Source: Fredinandcohnia onubensis
GTDB lineage: Bacteria; Bacillota; Bacilli; Bacillales; Bacillaceae_L
DNA length: 54,872 nucleotides
Assembly (NCBI RefSeq): GCF_002734215.1
Contig: NZ_NSEB01000013.1
Coordinates: 1 to 54,872 of the forward strand
Direction: 5' to 3'
Below the pieces are notes generated by a model. The model was not told the origin of the DNA and did not search any database. It was given only the letters and a program-made list of their open reading frames with translations. Both the position numbers and the translations under genes were made by a program. Numbering within the stretch: position 1 is the stretch's first letter; every line of letters starts with the position of its first letter. Shown piece by piece: positions 8,552 to 18,599 of the stretch.

Positions 8552-9301
8552 ATGAACGAAAAAGAAATGTCCGTCTATGATCATATTGGAGAGTTACGAA
8601 AACGACTGATCTACATAGTCGTTTTCTTCTTCATTGTTGCATTAGGCAGCTTTTTTCTCGCAGAGCCAGTTATACTTTATTTGCAAAATGCTGAGGAAGC
8701 AAAAGAGCTAACAATGAATGCTTTCCGTATGACAGATCCAATTAAAATCTATATGCAATTTGCTTTTATCATTGCCCTTGTTATCTCATCTCCTTTTCTC
8801 CTTTATCAGCTTTGGGCCTTCATCAGTCCTGGCTTATATGAGAAGGAAAGAAAGGTAACCTTGAGTTATATTCCGCTTTCGGTAATCCTTTTTTTAATAG
8901 GAGTTTCATTCTCCTACTTTATTTTGTTCCCGTTTGTAGTGAACTTTATGACAAGGTTAGCGGAGCGCCTTGATATCAATCAGGTGATTGGGATAAACGA
9001 ATATTTTCAATTCCTGTTGCAATTGACTTTACCGTTTGGCTTTTTGTTTCAATTACCAGTTATTGTGATGTTTTTAACAAGATTGGGAATTGTAACACCG
9101 ATGTTTCTTTCTAAAATAAGAAAGTTCGCGTATTTTATTCTTTTAGTCATCGGAGGTTTAATCACACCTCCTGAAATAATCTCGCATTTAATGGTTACAG
9201 TACCATTGTTCGGATTATATGAAATCAGCATTCTCGTATCAAAAAGTGCCTACAGGAAGGCACTAAAAGCAGAAATGGAAGCGGCAAATTCAATGGAGTA
9301 G
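8552..9301 (+). CDS. tatC: Sec-independent translocase subunit TatC
   Basis: 249-residue six-span membrane protein that recognises the twin-arginine signal peptide. Conserved features: HIGELRKRL near the N-terminus, then ISSPFLLYQLWAFISPGLYEKER and a Glu-containing periplasmic region. The ATG at 8552 is chosen because GGATGAG lies 5-10 bases upstream; an in-frame ATG at 8543 sits directly on that site. It forms a minimal TatA-TatC pair with the upstream gene. Substrates cannot be told from the window. Confidence 0.95.
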   Translation: MNEKEMSVYDHIGELRKRLIYIVVFFFIVALGSFFLAEPVILYLQNAEEAKELTMNAFRMTDPIKIYMQFAFIIALVISSPFLLYQLWAFISPGLYEKERKVTLSYIPLSVILFLIGVSFSYFILFPFVVNFMTRLAERLDINQVIGINEYFQFLLQLTLPFGFLFQLPVIVMFLTRLGIVTPMFLSKIRKFAYFILLVIGGLITPPEIISHLMVTVPLFGLYEISILVSKSAYRKALKAEMEAANSME

Positions 9302-9312
9302 AGAAAATTCCA

Positions 9313-9345
9313 TAAAAAAATAACCTCCGATGTGAGGTTATTTTT
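9313..9345. terminator. bidirectional terminator, tatC / ydiK
   Basis: Stem AAAAAATAACCTC / GAGGTTATTTTTT with a short loop; A and T runs on both sides let it work in both directions. It lies between the convergent tatC and ydiK genes. Confidence 0.88.
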
Positions 9346-9547
9346 TTGTTTTTGCGATTTTTTTTATTTTACTGTGCAGGACAAACATTCGGATTGCCAC
9401 ACCAAAGTCGAAGGTTGCGACAAGTGCTAGAAGGATCGTAGAGAAGTTCCAAACGGTCTCCGTCGCACTATTAATTGCAATATAGGTAAACAGAGTCCCC
9501 ATTAACGCGTAAATGATGCCCATTACAAAAGGTGAAGTTCTTCGCAT
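9338..9547 (-). CDS. ydiK: YdiK-like small membrane protein (DUF4305)
   Basis: 69-residue protein with two predicted membrane helices (about 7-28 and 36-58) and a Lys-rich C-terminus. Position between tatC and the CPBP protease gene is the same as ydiK in B. subtilis. No function is established for the family. Its stop codon lies inside the shared terminator. Confidence 0.8.
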   Translation of the reverse strand: MRRTSPFVMGIIYALMGTLFTYIAINSATETVWNFSTILLALVATFDFGVAIRMFVLHSKIKKIAKTKK

Positions 9548-9550
9548 AAA

Positions 9551-10276
9551 TTAAAAGCCTCCAATAAATGTCTGTTGCAGCTTCTCGGCTTGCTTCATGA
9601 TCCTTTCTATATCATCTGCAAAAATCGTTTGAACCACTACAACAAAAGTATTCATTGCAACATGTGCAAAGATTGGAACGATAATCCGCTTTGTTCGTAC
9701 ATAAAGGAAGGCAAAGGTAAAGCCCATCGCTGTATAAATCAGAAGATGCGTAAAGTCCATATGCACTACTGCAAAGATTAACGAACTAATCAAGGCAGAA
9801 ATGAAAAAGTTGAATTTTTTATATAACGATCCAAAAATAATTTGGCGAAAGATAATTTCCTCAAGGATTGGCCCAATAATGGAAACGACGATTATAAGCA
9901 GTGGTAAGGATTTTACCAAGGCCATAATTTCTTGGGTGTTCTCGGAACCAGCCTCAATTCCAAGTAAATGAATCTCAATATTTGCTGCAATAACCTGAGC
10001 AGTCATTGCCATAAATATACCTGCAATTGCCCATCCAATCGCTTCCCCTTTTGAAGAACGATGAAGACTTTGATGTCTTTCCTTAATATCTTGTCTTAAT
10101 AAAAATAATACGATCGGAAGTGCCGCAACAAAACTAACAACAGTCCAAAGGGCAATAATCGTATTCGGGTCTAAACCATCTCCAATGCCTAATAGCAATA
10201 GAAGCGGGATACCTAAAATTCCAGAGAACTGCATGATAATGTAAGTTAAAATGACATACCAATAACGAGCTTTCAT
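9551..10276 (-). CDS. ydiL: CPBP-family intramembrane metalloprotease (YdiL-like)
   Basis: 241-residue polytopic membrane protein with about seven helices. The three CPBP/Abi motifs are present: EExxxR (E139, E140, R144), the FxxxH motif with H172, and HxxxN (H205, N209). Members are type II CAAX prenyl-protease relatives, or are linked to bacteriocin self-immunity. It is 3 bases upstream of ydiK, so the two form an operon. The substrate is unknown. Confidence 0.85.
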   Translation of the reverse strand: MKARYWYVILTYIIMQFSGILGIPLLLLLGIGDGLDPNTIIALWTVVSFVAALPIVLFLLRQDIKERHQSLHRSSKGEAIGWAIAGIFMAMTAQVIAANIEIHLLGIEAGSENTQEIMALVKSLPLLIIVVSIIGPILEEIIFRQIIFGSLYKKFNFFISALISSLIFAVVHMDFTHLLIYTAMGFTFAFLYVRTKRIIVPIFAHVAMNTFVVVVQTIFADDIERIMKQAEKLQQTFIGGF

Positions 10277-10507
10277 GAAAATCTCCTTTAGTAGTTGGAA
10301 TAAATATCAAGTTTTTTATGCTTTTGTCCACTTTTTGTATTGTATCATATATTCACTTATATCCATTAGTATTATGCAAATCCAAATTTTCATTGAAAGA
10401 AATTAAATTGTTGGTTTATTTTTCCTTTCATTAACATAGGATAGATAGGTGGGCCAAGTTTCGCTTAATAAAATAGAATTTTTTTGCAAATTTCTATATC
10501 AAATGAC

Positions 10508-10536
10508 TTGCAAAATAGGTAGAGATTATTTAATAT
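10508..10536 (+). promoter_or_regulatory. groESL SigA promoter
   Basis: TTGCAA (10508-10513) and TAATAT (10531-10536), spaced 17. A TATAAT at 10534-10539 is an alternative -10. The CIRCE operator follows directly. Confidence 0.65.
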
Positions 10537-10546
10537 AATAATTGTG

Positions 10547-10573
10547 TTAGCACTCATGTTGGTTGAGTGCTAA
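10547..10573 (+). promoter_or_regulatory. CIRCE operator (HrcA binding site)
   Basis: Perfect TTAGCACTC-N9-GAGTGCTAA inverted repeat, the binding site of the heat-shock repressor HrcA. It lies at the start of the groESL transcript and gives class I heat-shock control. hrcA itself is not in the window. Confidence 0.97.
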
Positions 10574-10621
10574 TAAGAAGACGAAACTAATTATTTATAT
10601 TATTTGAGGAGGTTGTTTCAC

Positions 10622-10906
10622 TTGTTAAAGCCATTAGGTGATCGCGTTGTTATTGAACTAGTTGAATCAGAGGAAAAAACTGCAAGCGGAATTGTATTAC
10701 CAGATTCTGCAAAGGAAAAGCCTCAAGAAGGTAAAGTAGTTGCTGTTGGTACAGGTCGTGTATTAGACAGTGGTGAAAGAGTAGCTTTAGAGGTTGCGGT
10801 TGGTGATCGCATTATCTTCTCAAAATATGCTGGTACTGAAGTGAAATATGAAGGTACTGAATACTTAGTATTACGCGAAAGCGACATTTTAGCTGTAATC
10901 GGTTAA
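10622..10906 (+). CDS. groES: co-chaperonin GroES
   Basis: 94-residue subunit of the heptameric lid that caps GroEL during protein folding. Conserved N-terminal [11 protein letters not shown], mobile loop [18 protein letters not shown], and C-terminal [14 protein letters not shown]. The start is TTG at 10622, with GAGGAGG 9 bases upstream; an in-frame ATG-like extension upstream would run through the ribosome site and lacks conservation. Controlled by the CIRCE site and co-transcribed with groEL. Confidence 0.96.
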   Translation: MLKPLGDRVVIELVESEEKTASGIVLPDSAKEKPQEGKVVAVGTGRVLDSGERVALEVAVGDRIIFSKYAGTEVKYEGTEYLVLRESDILAVIG

Positions 10907-10940
10907 TAGAAAAACAGCATTTTATATCATAGAATCTTAA

Positions 10941-12593
<1,653 letters not shown>

Positions 12594-12645
12594 AGGTGTA
12601 AGAACCTTGTTATATCAACGTTTTAGGATGTTTCGGTGAATTTTC

Positions 12646-12663
12646 GTGTGCATGATTGTGTGC
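12646..12663. repeat. arm-type integrase sites, left end of element 1
   Basis: Two GTGTGC copies 12 bases apart (12646 and 12658). The same pair with the same spacing occurs at the right end (27629 and 27641). The left pair lies in the loop of a 9-bp inverted repeat (GTGAATTTT at 12636 / AAAATTCAC at 12672). These look like arm-binding sites for the integrase N-terminal domain. Confidence 0.6.
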
Positions 12664-12704
12664 TTCGGTCAAAAATTCACAAACCGAGACAGAGAATAAC
12701 CTAA

Positions 12705-13871
12705 TTATAGGAGAAGGTCTTTCATCAGTTTACTGAACTGATGGGAGGCCTTTTCTTCCATATTATCTGTCATATGAGCATAGATGTTCATTGTTGTATT
12801 TATGTCCGTATGCCCCAAACGCTGCTGTATTTCTTTAATACCTACACCTGCCTCAATCAATAAAGATGTATGAGTGTGTCGAAAAGAATGGGGAGTAATA
12901 TTTTTTTCTATTTTAGCTTTTTTCAATAAGCGTTTAAGTCTAGTATCCACTACTTTTCTTAATTGTGGATGTCCATCTTCACGGGCAAAAATAAATCCGT
13001 TATCTTGGTAAACAAGGCGGTTTTTTAATTTAACCTCTTTCTGTTTAGTTAGATGCTTTTTTAACATGCTTACCAACATACCATCAATACGAATAGTACG
13101 GACTGACCCTTTGGTTTTGGGTGTCAAAAGCTGATATTTTTTAAAATTGTTACTGGGATTATAAAGTGTTTTTGTTACCCGAATATTGCTTTGTTTTTCG
13201 TTAAAATCAGCCCATTTTAAAGCCAATAATTCACCAATTCTTAAACCAGTATAGGAAAGTAAAGTAAAAATAAGATGGTCCATTTCTAGCCCATTTGAAT
13301 GGGATAATTTTAAAAAATGAGCAAGTTCTTCTTTTTCAAGAAAGACAATATCCTCTTCGGCTTTCTCTAATTCTTCAACAGTTAGCTGTTTTTTTGGTAG
13401 TTTAAAATTTTCTGTAGGGTTAACTTTCATTAATCCCAGCTCTACAGCTTGTCGAAAAAGCATACGTCCACATGCGTGAATACCATCCATATAATTGTGA
13501 CTATATTGCTCTGATAAATCGATGATCCGATCTTGGTACATTTTCTTTGTAATTCTACTGATTGGATAAAGTCCCCAAACATTAATAAAATGCTTCATTT
13601 CCTTTTCCCTAGCTCTTACGCTGCTCACCTTAACACCACTACGACTATAGGTCTTTAACCAATCTTGAGCAAATTTTTCAAACGGGATGTCAGATTCTTT
13701 TACATAGGTACCATTTTCTTTTTGAATTTCCACAAGCCGAGCAGCTGCTTTCGCTTCCCGTTGAGTTTTAAAACCACCTTTTCTGTCGAACATCCTTTTT
13801 TTAGTAAGGGGATCAGTACCCAGGTAAACTTTATATGCCCATGTCTTCCCACGTTGTATGATTTCTGCCAT
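12705..13871 (-). CDS. int: tyrosine-family site-specific integrase
   Basis: 388-residue recombinase that should integrate and excise element 1 at groEL. Residues 1-55 form an arm-binding domain of the AP2-like integrase type (WAYKVYLGTDPLTKKRMF), about 60-165 the core-binding domain, and 175-388 the catalytic domain. Catalytic residues visible: R211 (TGLRIGELL), K254 region, H328 and R331 (HSFRH), H354 (RLGHTDI) and the nucleophile Y364 (NIYAHM). Length is normal for phage and ICE integrases. AGGGGAAAG precedes the ATG. It is next to attL and 15 bases downstream of the repressor gene. Confidence 0.95.
   Translation of the reverse strand: MAEIIQRGKTWAYKVYLGTDPLTKKRMFDRKGGFKTQREAKAAARLVEIQKENGTYVKESDIPFEKFAQDWLKTYSRSGVKVSSVRAREKEMKHFINVWGLYPISRITKKMYQDRIIDLSEQYSHNYMDGIHACGRMLFRQAVELGLMKVNPTENFKLPKKQLTVEELEKAEEDIVFLEKEELAHFLKLSHSNGLEMDHLIFTLLSYTGLRIGELLALKWADFNEKQSNIRVTKTLYNPSNNFKKYQLLTPKTKGSVRTIRIDGMLVSMLKKHLTKQKEVKLKNRLVYQDNGFIFAREDGHPQLRKVVDTRLKRLLKKAKIEKNITPHSFRHTHTSLLIEAGVGIKEIQQRLGHTDINTTMNIYAHMTDNMEEKASHQFSKLMKDLLL
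12714..12757 (+). terminator. intrinsic terminator overlapping the int 3' end
   Basis: 17-bp uninterrupted stem when G-U pairs are allowed (5' arm 12714-12730, loop TACTG, 3' arm 12736-12752) followed by TTCTT. It faces transcripts coming from groEL. Several pairs are G-U on this strand and would be C-A mismatches in the opposite RNA, so it should stop only rightward transcription. It lies within the last codons of int. Confidence 0.72.
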
Positions 13872-13886
13872 GATATCTTTCCCCTT

Positions 13887-14315
13887 TCAATCCTTTAAAA
13901 CGATTTCGATAACGCTTTTTATTTTTGCCTTTTCTTCATTTGTCAAAAGCCTGTCCTGAAAAAAAACCTTGTGATTTATATCTAATATATAACTAAGTTC
14001 AAATTGGTCTTCCCCTTCTTCTGCTGCCTCTTTTGGCATTGGAGTACGAGTTTCAATGTCTTCTCCTCGTAATTGTGCTTGTAATTCTTCTATCACTTCC
14101 TCCGCAGGAATATATCCTGCTGCAATCATTAAATCCTCATATGGTACGTTTAATCCTTCTGCCAATTTTTCTAATATTTTTGGAGAAGGGGTGACTCGTC
14201 TACCTCCTTCAATTTGAGAAATATACATAGCGGAAACACCAGATAATACTCCAAGTTTGTTCATTGAAAGATTTTTTTCTTCTCTTTTTAATTTGAGATA
14301 ATTTTTAAAATCCAT
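13887..14315 (-). CDS. XRE-family element repressor
   Basis: 142-residue protein with an N-terminal helix-turn-helix (about residues 6-60; SMNKLGVLSGVSAMYISQIE) and an acidic C-terminal half ending in LTNEEKAKIKSVIEIVL. Placement next to int, divergent from the excisionase-like gene, is that of immunity repressors such as Stl or phage cI-type proteins. In PICIs such repressors are lifted by a helper-phage protein. No LexA-like protease domain is seen, so RecA-mediated self-cleavage is unlikely. AGGAG precedes the ATG. Confidence 0.85.
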   Translation of the reverse strand: MDFKNYLKLKREEKNLSMNKLGVLSGVSAMYISQIEGGRRVTPSPKILEKLAEGLNVPYEDLMIAAGYIPAEEVIEELQAQLRGEDIETRTPMPKEAAEEGEDQFELSYILDINHKVFFQDRLLTNEEKAKIKSVIEIVLKD

Positions 14316-14338
14316 TAAAGACCACTCCTTTAGCAGAT

Positions 14339-14415
14339 ATTATACCATAAACTTTAGTTTATATAAACAATTGTTTGTATAAAATTTTGTTTATTGTCTA
14401 TATTGTCATTATAAG
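14339..14415. promoter_or_regulatory. divergent promoters and operators of element 1
   Basis: Rightward promoter: TTGTTT 14387-14392, 17-base spacer, TATAAG 14410-14415. Leftward promoter: TATAAT read on the minus strand at 14344-14339 with a TTTATA 17 bases before it. Between them are two dyads: TAAACT-TT-AGTTTA (14348-14361) and an imperfect 20-bp palindrome centred on AAACAATTGTTT (14361-14380). These are the likely sites where the XRE repressor sets the lysogenic or induced state. Confidence 0.65.
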
Positions 14416-14479
14416 CAAATGTTTATACTAGTCGGGATAGACATTTACTTAACAAAAAATTAAAAGGAGGAAAAAGCAC

Positions 14480-14770
14480 ATGCTTAATATTTCCGTAGAT
14501 GAAAATGAATTTAAAAAAATGGCTTTAGAAGAATTCCGTAAACGTATGGAAGATATTGAGGAAGATGTGTTCCTTATTGATACCAAGGAACTTTGTAAAT
14601 TGCTCTCGTTAAGCAGACCAACGGTAGAAAAACTATTTATTTTTAATCCTGAGTTTCCTTCTATGCGAGTAGGTAAGAAGTGGCTATTTAATCGTCAAGA
14701 AGTAAAGGAATATATCAATCGTTGGTCAATAGAAGTTAGAAAAAATGGTGGGATTATAGAGCCAGACTAA
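14480..14770 (+). CDS. excisionase-like HTH protein
   Basis: 96-residue protein with a MerR/excisionase-type winged helix-turn-helix at about 34-85 (FLIDTKELCKLLSLSRPTVE, then a basic GKKWLFNRQEVKEYI wing). It is the first rightward gene of the element, with AAAGGAGG upstream. Such proteins serve as recombination directionality factors or early regulators. It is read divergently from the repressor, as in PICIs. Confidence 0.75.
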   Translation: MLNISVDENEFKKMALEEFRKRMEDIEEDVFLIDTKELCKLLSLSRPTVEKLFIFNPEFPSMRVGKKWLFNRQEVKEYINRWSIEVRKNGGIIEPD

Positions 14771-14828
14771 TTCTGCAGGAAGAAAAGGAGAACGTAACAA
14801 TTAAAGGATAAAGGAGTTTTTTGTTTTT

Positions 14829-17375
14829 ATGATCAGCGATGCAGCTTTTGAAACAGGTTTGTCTTTAACTGTTACTGCGTATACGGAAGGTTTAAGAAGT
14901 AAAGCAACTGAAATAGAGACTGGAAAAATAATGAGTTATATGAAAAAAGTGAACAATTATTTTTCCTCACCACAATTTAAATCGTTAAAAATTTTTCTTT
15001 CAATACTAAAAGAAGGTAAACCTCATGTTTGTGCAAGCTGGTTTGGTTCGTCCATTGTTCAGGATGAAATAAAAAATTTCAGCTGCAATCTTCTGTATTT
15101 TGATTTTGATGAAGGGATCACTGACTATGTTGAATTTGAAAGAAGAGCAAAAGAAGATTTTCATATTGTTCAAAGGTCATTTTCTTGGTCAGAGGAAAAC
15201 CCGAAATATCATTGTTACAACATATTGAATGGTTATATTTATGAACTCGACCACTGGTGGCAAGTCTACGAATCATTAATCAATAGGTATGAAGATAAAT
15301 TCGATTTAAAATTAGACGGGTCAATTCATCCAACAAAGCTATGTTATGCGGGTTCAAGTGACTTTATAGTTTATAATGATTTACCTTTTTTAGAAATACC
15401 GGCAATGAAAATGGAAGAATCAAAAAAACAAACTTCACTTCAAAATAGCGGCTATAATCAAGATTTTGATTTTCAACTATTCAAAGAATGCATAGTCGAA
15501 TTAACAGAAACAGGAATCTTGCTTACATATGAGCATTGGATAAGATTCATCCTTGCTTTATGTAGTTTATTTCAAGAAGAAATGATTACCGAGGAACAAG
15601 CTTTGGAAATTTGTTCGATAATAGATGATGGTAACGGCGAGACTTTTACAAAATTTGAAAGAGAAAAAAACCTATTAAATAATTGGTCACTTGGAACCAT
15701 CATTTATTACTGTAAAAATGCAGGAATTAATGAAATAAAATATGTTTTAAAAACAAACTTTATTCCTCAACCATTTGTCATAATGCATGACGTCTTATAT
15801 AAAACAATTATTAAAAAAGACGAAGATCAGAAAGAGTTGATAATGGTGTCTCGTATGGCACCACGCATACTAAGAAAGCTGTCCAATGTTGAAAACAACC
15901 ATGTGTATTATGAAATTGCCTGGAAGGATAATGGGCGGTTAAAAAGACAGGTGGTTCAGGCATCAGTAATTTCCACAAAAAAAGAGCTGCTTACATTAGC
16001 AGCCAGTGGATTCTCAATTAATGATTTAAATTACAGAGATATAATCAAATATATTGATGATTATCTAGCTTTTAACGATATAAACCAAGCATTGATGGTT
16101 GAACGCCTAGGGCACATACAAGATGCTTTTATCCATCCTTTGCAGTCGCTAGGTGTAGAAATTATACCAACAGATTTTGGAGAGAAACAATTGCTAAATG
16201 CATTTCAAGTAAAAGGAAACGTGGAAACATGGACAAACAATGTGTTTGACCGAATTAAGAACTATCCAAAAGCTCTATTCCTAGTTTTAGCTTCATTTGC
16301 TTCTGTCATACTGCGTGATTTGAATGTGCCACCATTTATTGTAGACCTATCCGGAAGCACTTCACAGGGCAAAAGCACAGCCTTGCAAGTAGCTAGAAGT
16401 GTTTGGGGCAATGAAGGATTAATAAATGAATGGAATGCGACTAGGGTTGCAATAGAGCGTAAAGCAGGATTCTTGAACAGCTTTCCACTTTATATGGATG
16501 ATACACGTAAAGTTGATGTACGAATTTTAGAGAGCATTATTTATCAATTTTCTGGTGGACGTTCGAAAGGCCGAGGAAGCGTAAGCGGTTCCCAAAAAGA
16601 ATTGACTTGGAATAACATTCTCATTAGTACGGGCGAAGTGCCATTAACGGAATATGCAAAGAAAGCAGGAGGAGCTGCTGCAAGGGTTATTTCTTTAGTT
16701 GACGAACCATTTGGGAAGGTAAAGCGTGATTATTTTTCTGAATTGTACCAAGCACTAGAAGAAAATTATGGTTCTGTAGGGTTGGAATTCTTGACGAAAT
16801 GGCAGGATGCAAAAAAGGATTTGCTACAGGGGTTTATAACCCTAAAAAACAAATATATTCAAAAGGCAAATGGGGATGAAGTTTTAACAAGGTTGAGTAT
16901 GTATTTTGCAACTGTTCATTTTGTTGGATCAGTTTTATCAAAACTGCTGAATATTCATATGGATTTGTCTTTGTTGAATCAGCTATTTGAAGAAATGGCA
17001 GAAGAAAACAAAGCCATTGATAAGCCAAAGCAATTGCTTGAAGAAATTTTATTTAAGCTTGATTCAAACCGAAAATATATTGCAAATCAAGTTACGCCTG
17101 AAATAGTTTGGGCGATTTATAAATACGATACAGTGTGCCTTACACCTGAATTTTTAAGACAAGAACTTGGAGCAGAAGAGAGGATGATACGAAAGGAATG
17201 GGCAAAACGGGGGTTCACCCATACTCACCTCACTAAAGAAGGGAAGGAAATTGATTATAAACAGGTTAAGCATAGATATGGCAAATATAATGCTGTGATT
17301 GTAAACAAAGAGTTTTATGAAAAAACGGGGCTTGATTTTGAAGAAGATTACGATAAAAAAGATGTTTCGGATTAG
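14829..17375 (+). CDS. primase-helicase replication protein (AEP-like + DUF927)
   Basis: 848 residues. The N-terminal part has a PrimPol-like pattern: LLYFDFDEG with D92 and D94, then H128 in KYHCYNIL, suggesting an archaeo-eukaryotic-type primase. The C-terminal half carries a DUF927-type helicase ATPase with Walker A GSTSQGKST near 509-517, YMDDTRK as Walker B, and an ISTGE sensor. Proteins of this build replicate Gram-positive islands and satellites from a nearby iteron origin, and an iteron array follows this gene. The ATG has AAAGGAG, though 12 bases away. The primase call is an inference from short motifs; the helicase call is firmer. Confidence 0.8.
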   Translation: MISDAAFETGLSLTVTAYTEGLRSKATEIETGKIMSYMKKVNNYFSSPQFKSLKIFLSILKEGKPHVCASWFGSSIVQDEIKNFSCNLLYFDFDEGITDYVEFERRAKEDFHIVQRSFSWSEENPKYHCYNILNGYIYELDHWWQVYESLINRYEDKFDLKLDGSIHPTKLCYAGSSDFIVYNDLPFLEIPAMKMEESKKQTSLQNSGYNQDFDFQLFKECIVELTETGILLTYEHWIRFILALCSLFQEEMITEEQALEICSIIDDGNGETFTKFEREKNLLNNWSLGTIIYYCKNAGINEIKYVLKTNFIPQPFVIMHDVLYKTIIKKDEDQKELIMVSRMAPRILRKLSNVENNHVYYEIAWKDNGRLKRQVVQASVISTKKELLTLAASGFSINDLNYRDIIKYIDDYLAFNDINQALMVERLGHIQDAFIHPLQSLGVEIIPTDFGEKQLLNAFQVKGNVETWTNNVFDRIKNYPKALFLVLASFASVILRDLNVPPFIVDLSGSTSQGKSTALQVARSVWGNEGLINEWNATRVAIERKAGFLNSFPLYMDDTRKVDVRILESIIYQFSGGRSKGRGSVSGSQKELTWNNILISTGEVPLTEYAKKAGGAAARVISLVDEPFGKVKRDYFSELYQALEENYGSVGLEFLTKWQDAKKDLLQGFITLKNKYIQKANGDEVLTRLSMYFATVHFVGSVLSKLLNIHMDLSLLNQLFEEMAEENKAIDKPKQLLEEILFKLDSNRKYIANQVTPEIVWAIYKYDTVCLTPEFLRQELGAEERMIRKEWAKRGFTHTHLTKEGKEIDYKQVKHRYGKYNAVIVNKEFYEKTGLDFEEDYDKKDVSD

Positions 17376-17422
17376 TAGCCTTGCACTATTGGAGGGTACA
17401 AGCTTGAAAGGAGTTGAGAAAA

Positions 17423-17599
17423 ATGAATGAGAAAATATATGAATATGAGGAAATATATGAGGAACTAACTGAAGCCGAAATGCAAGAATTCCTAGAAGAG
17501 CTTAAAACAAGATTTCCTAACGGTTTTACGACAGAGCAATTTATAGAATTTATAGATTGGCTTGATGAAAAAGGTCTTGTGTTGGATAAAAAGTACTAA
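17423..17599 (+). CDS. small acidic hypothetical protein
   Basis: 58 residues, strongly acidic and probably helical (EIYEELTEAEMQEFLEEL). Family unknown. ATG chosen because GAAAGGAG ends 9 bases upstream; the in-frame TTG at 17414 abuts the site. It lies between the replication protein and the iteron array, where satellites often have small accessory replication or regulatory genes. Confidence 0.6.
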   Translation: MNEKIYEYEEIYEELTEAEMQEFLEELKTRFPNGFTTEQFIEFIDWLDEKGLVLDKKY

Positions 17600-17886
17600 A
17601 GGTACCAAAACATAATTATAAAAATAAAATTTTGGTACCTTACAAAGCATTGATATATCAAGGATTGTTATAACAAAGTACTAAAAGTACTAAGAGTACT
17701 AAGGAAAATATATATACATATATAGGAAATCTTTAATCTTTATTAATATTTGTATATAAGTATGTGTTTCTAAAAAAGTGGTACTTATAGTACTCTCGGT
17801 ACTCAACAGAGAAAAACCTTGATATATTAAGGTTTTGGCATATTACACAAAAAAAATACGTGGTACCTTTTTGGTACACATCGTAC
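17593..17886. other. candidate replication origin with GTAC iterons
   Basis: Twelve GTAC-centred sites in about 290 bases. Two groups have a strict 9-base period: 17678, 17687, 17696 (AAAGTACTA-type) and 17781, 17790, 17799 (TGGTACTTA-type). Others are at 17593, 17602, 17635, 17863, 17874 and 17883. The two 9-base groups flank a very AT-rich stretch (about 17704-17776). Paired iteron blocks around an AT-rich unwinding region next to a primase-helicase gene is the layout of staphylococcal island origins. There is no gene here. Confidence 0.72.
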
Positions 17887-17907
17887 CCTTTGTTAGGAGG
17901 AACAACA

Positions 17908-18123
17908 ATTTACACTTTTAATTGTCATGTTTGCAATGATGCATATTCACTTCACCTTGATGACCACGAATATTATTCGATTGATGAATTAATTGAAATG
18001 ACATTACGAGTTTCAGCAATGGAACTGGATAAAGCATGGATTCAAAAGAATGGATTACTTTATTGTGGTTCATGCAAGAATAAAAGCGCAAAGATATATG
18101 AATTTAAATTGCGTAACAAATAA
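17908..18123 (+). CDS. small zinc-ribbon-like protein
   Basis: 71 residues with CxxC near the N-terminus (CHVC) and another near the C-terminus (CGSC), suggesting a zinc ribbon. Family not recognised. The start is unusual: AGGAGG (17895-17900) is 7 bases before an in-frame ATT at 17908, and no ATG, GTG or TTG is placed correctly. A GTG at 17860 would add 16 residues encoded by the iteron array and lacks a ribosome site. ATT starts are rare but known. Confidence 0.55.
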   Translation: MYTFNCHVCNDAYSLHLDDHEYYSIDELIEMTLRVSAMELDKAWIQKNGLLYCGSCKNKSAKIYEFKLRNK

Positions 18124-18153
18124 ATGTGGAGATATATAGGAGGAATTGAAAAT

Positions 18154-18312
18154 ATGGAAGTAAAAGGAATGCTATTTAAAGATGGTTCATATGAGGAAAC
18201 AATCATTGTTACAAAAAAAACACCTAATGAAATTAGAGTAATGTTAAATGAAAGCGGTTATTCTATGCTTTCGAGAATAGGAACTAAAGGTGTAATAGAA
18301 AGAACAGTTTAA
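18154..18312 (+). CDS. small hypothetical protein
   Basis: 52 residues (starts MEVKGMLFKDGSYEETIIV), beta-rich by appearance, with a C-terminal GTKGVIERTV. AGGAGG is 11 bases before the ATG. An upstream ATG at 18124 would be placed before this site. Family unknown; part of the early rightward operon of element 1. Confidence 0.55.
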   Translation: MEVKGMLFKDGSYEETIIVTKKTPNEIRVMLNESGYSMLSRIGTKGVIERTV

Positions 18313-18345
18313 TTCTGTGATAAAACAACAGAATATCCAAGATAC

Positions 18346-18489
18346 ATGATTGTATATTTTGATGATGCTGGCTTACTTGAATACTATTTTGTAGATTCGG
18401 TTAATGATCCAGATAATGAACTCAATAATAATTTAGAGGGAATCAATTCGTTGGTTGAAACAATAACCGACAAATATCGCACAGTCTAA
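18346..18489 (+). CDS. possible small ORF
   Basis: 47 codons, acidic (MIVYFDDAGLLEYYFVD...), open in this frame back to 18313 directly after the preceding stop. No ribosome site is seen before the ATG. The continuous open frame right after the upstream gene could mean a frameshifted or coupled C-terminal part of that gene. Low confidence. Confidence 0.3.
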   Translation: MIVYFDDAGLLEYYFVDSVNDPDNELNNNLEGINSLVETITDKYRTV

Positions 18490-18550
18490 GAAAAGAAGTT
18501 GCGTTAATCATGAAAAAGATTAACCTTGAACACGGACGGTGAGTTACCAA

Positions 18551-18599
18551 GTGGGATTCGCCCACCATTTAAAAAATAGCCAAATTGGCTATTTTTTTA
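18551..18599 (+). terminator. tandem hairpins with terminator
   Basis: GTGGG-ATTCG-CCCAC hairpin (18551-18565) followed by AAAAATAGCC / GGCTATTTTT stem and T run (18571-18598). The second is a good intrinsic terminator. With the lack of coding sequence at 18490-18720, this may be the 3' end of a small RNA or simply the end of the early operon. Confidence 0.75.
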
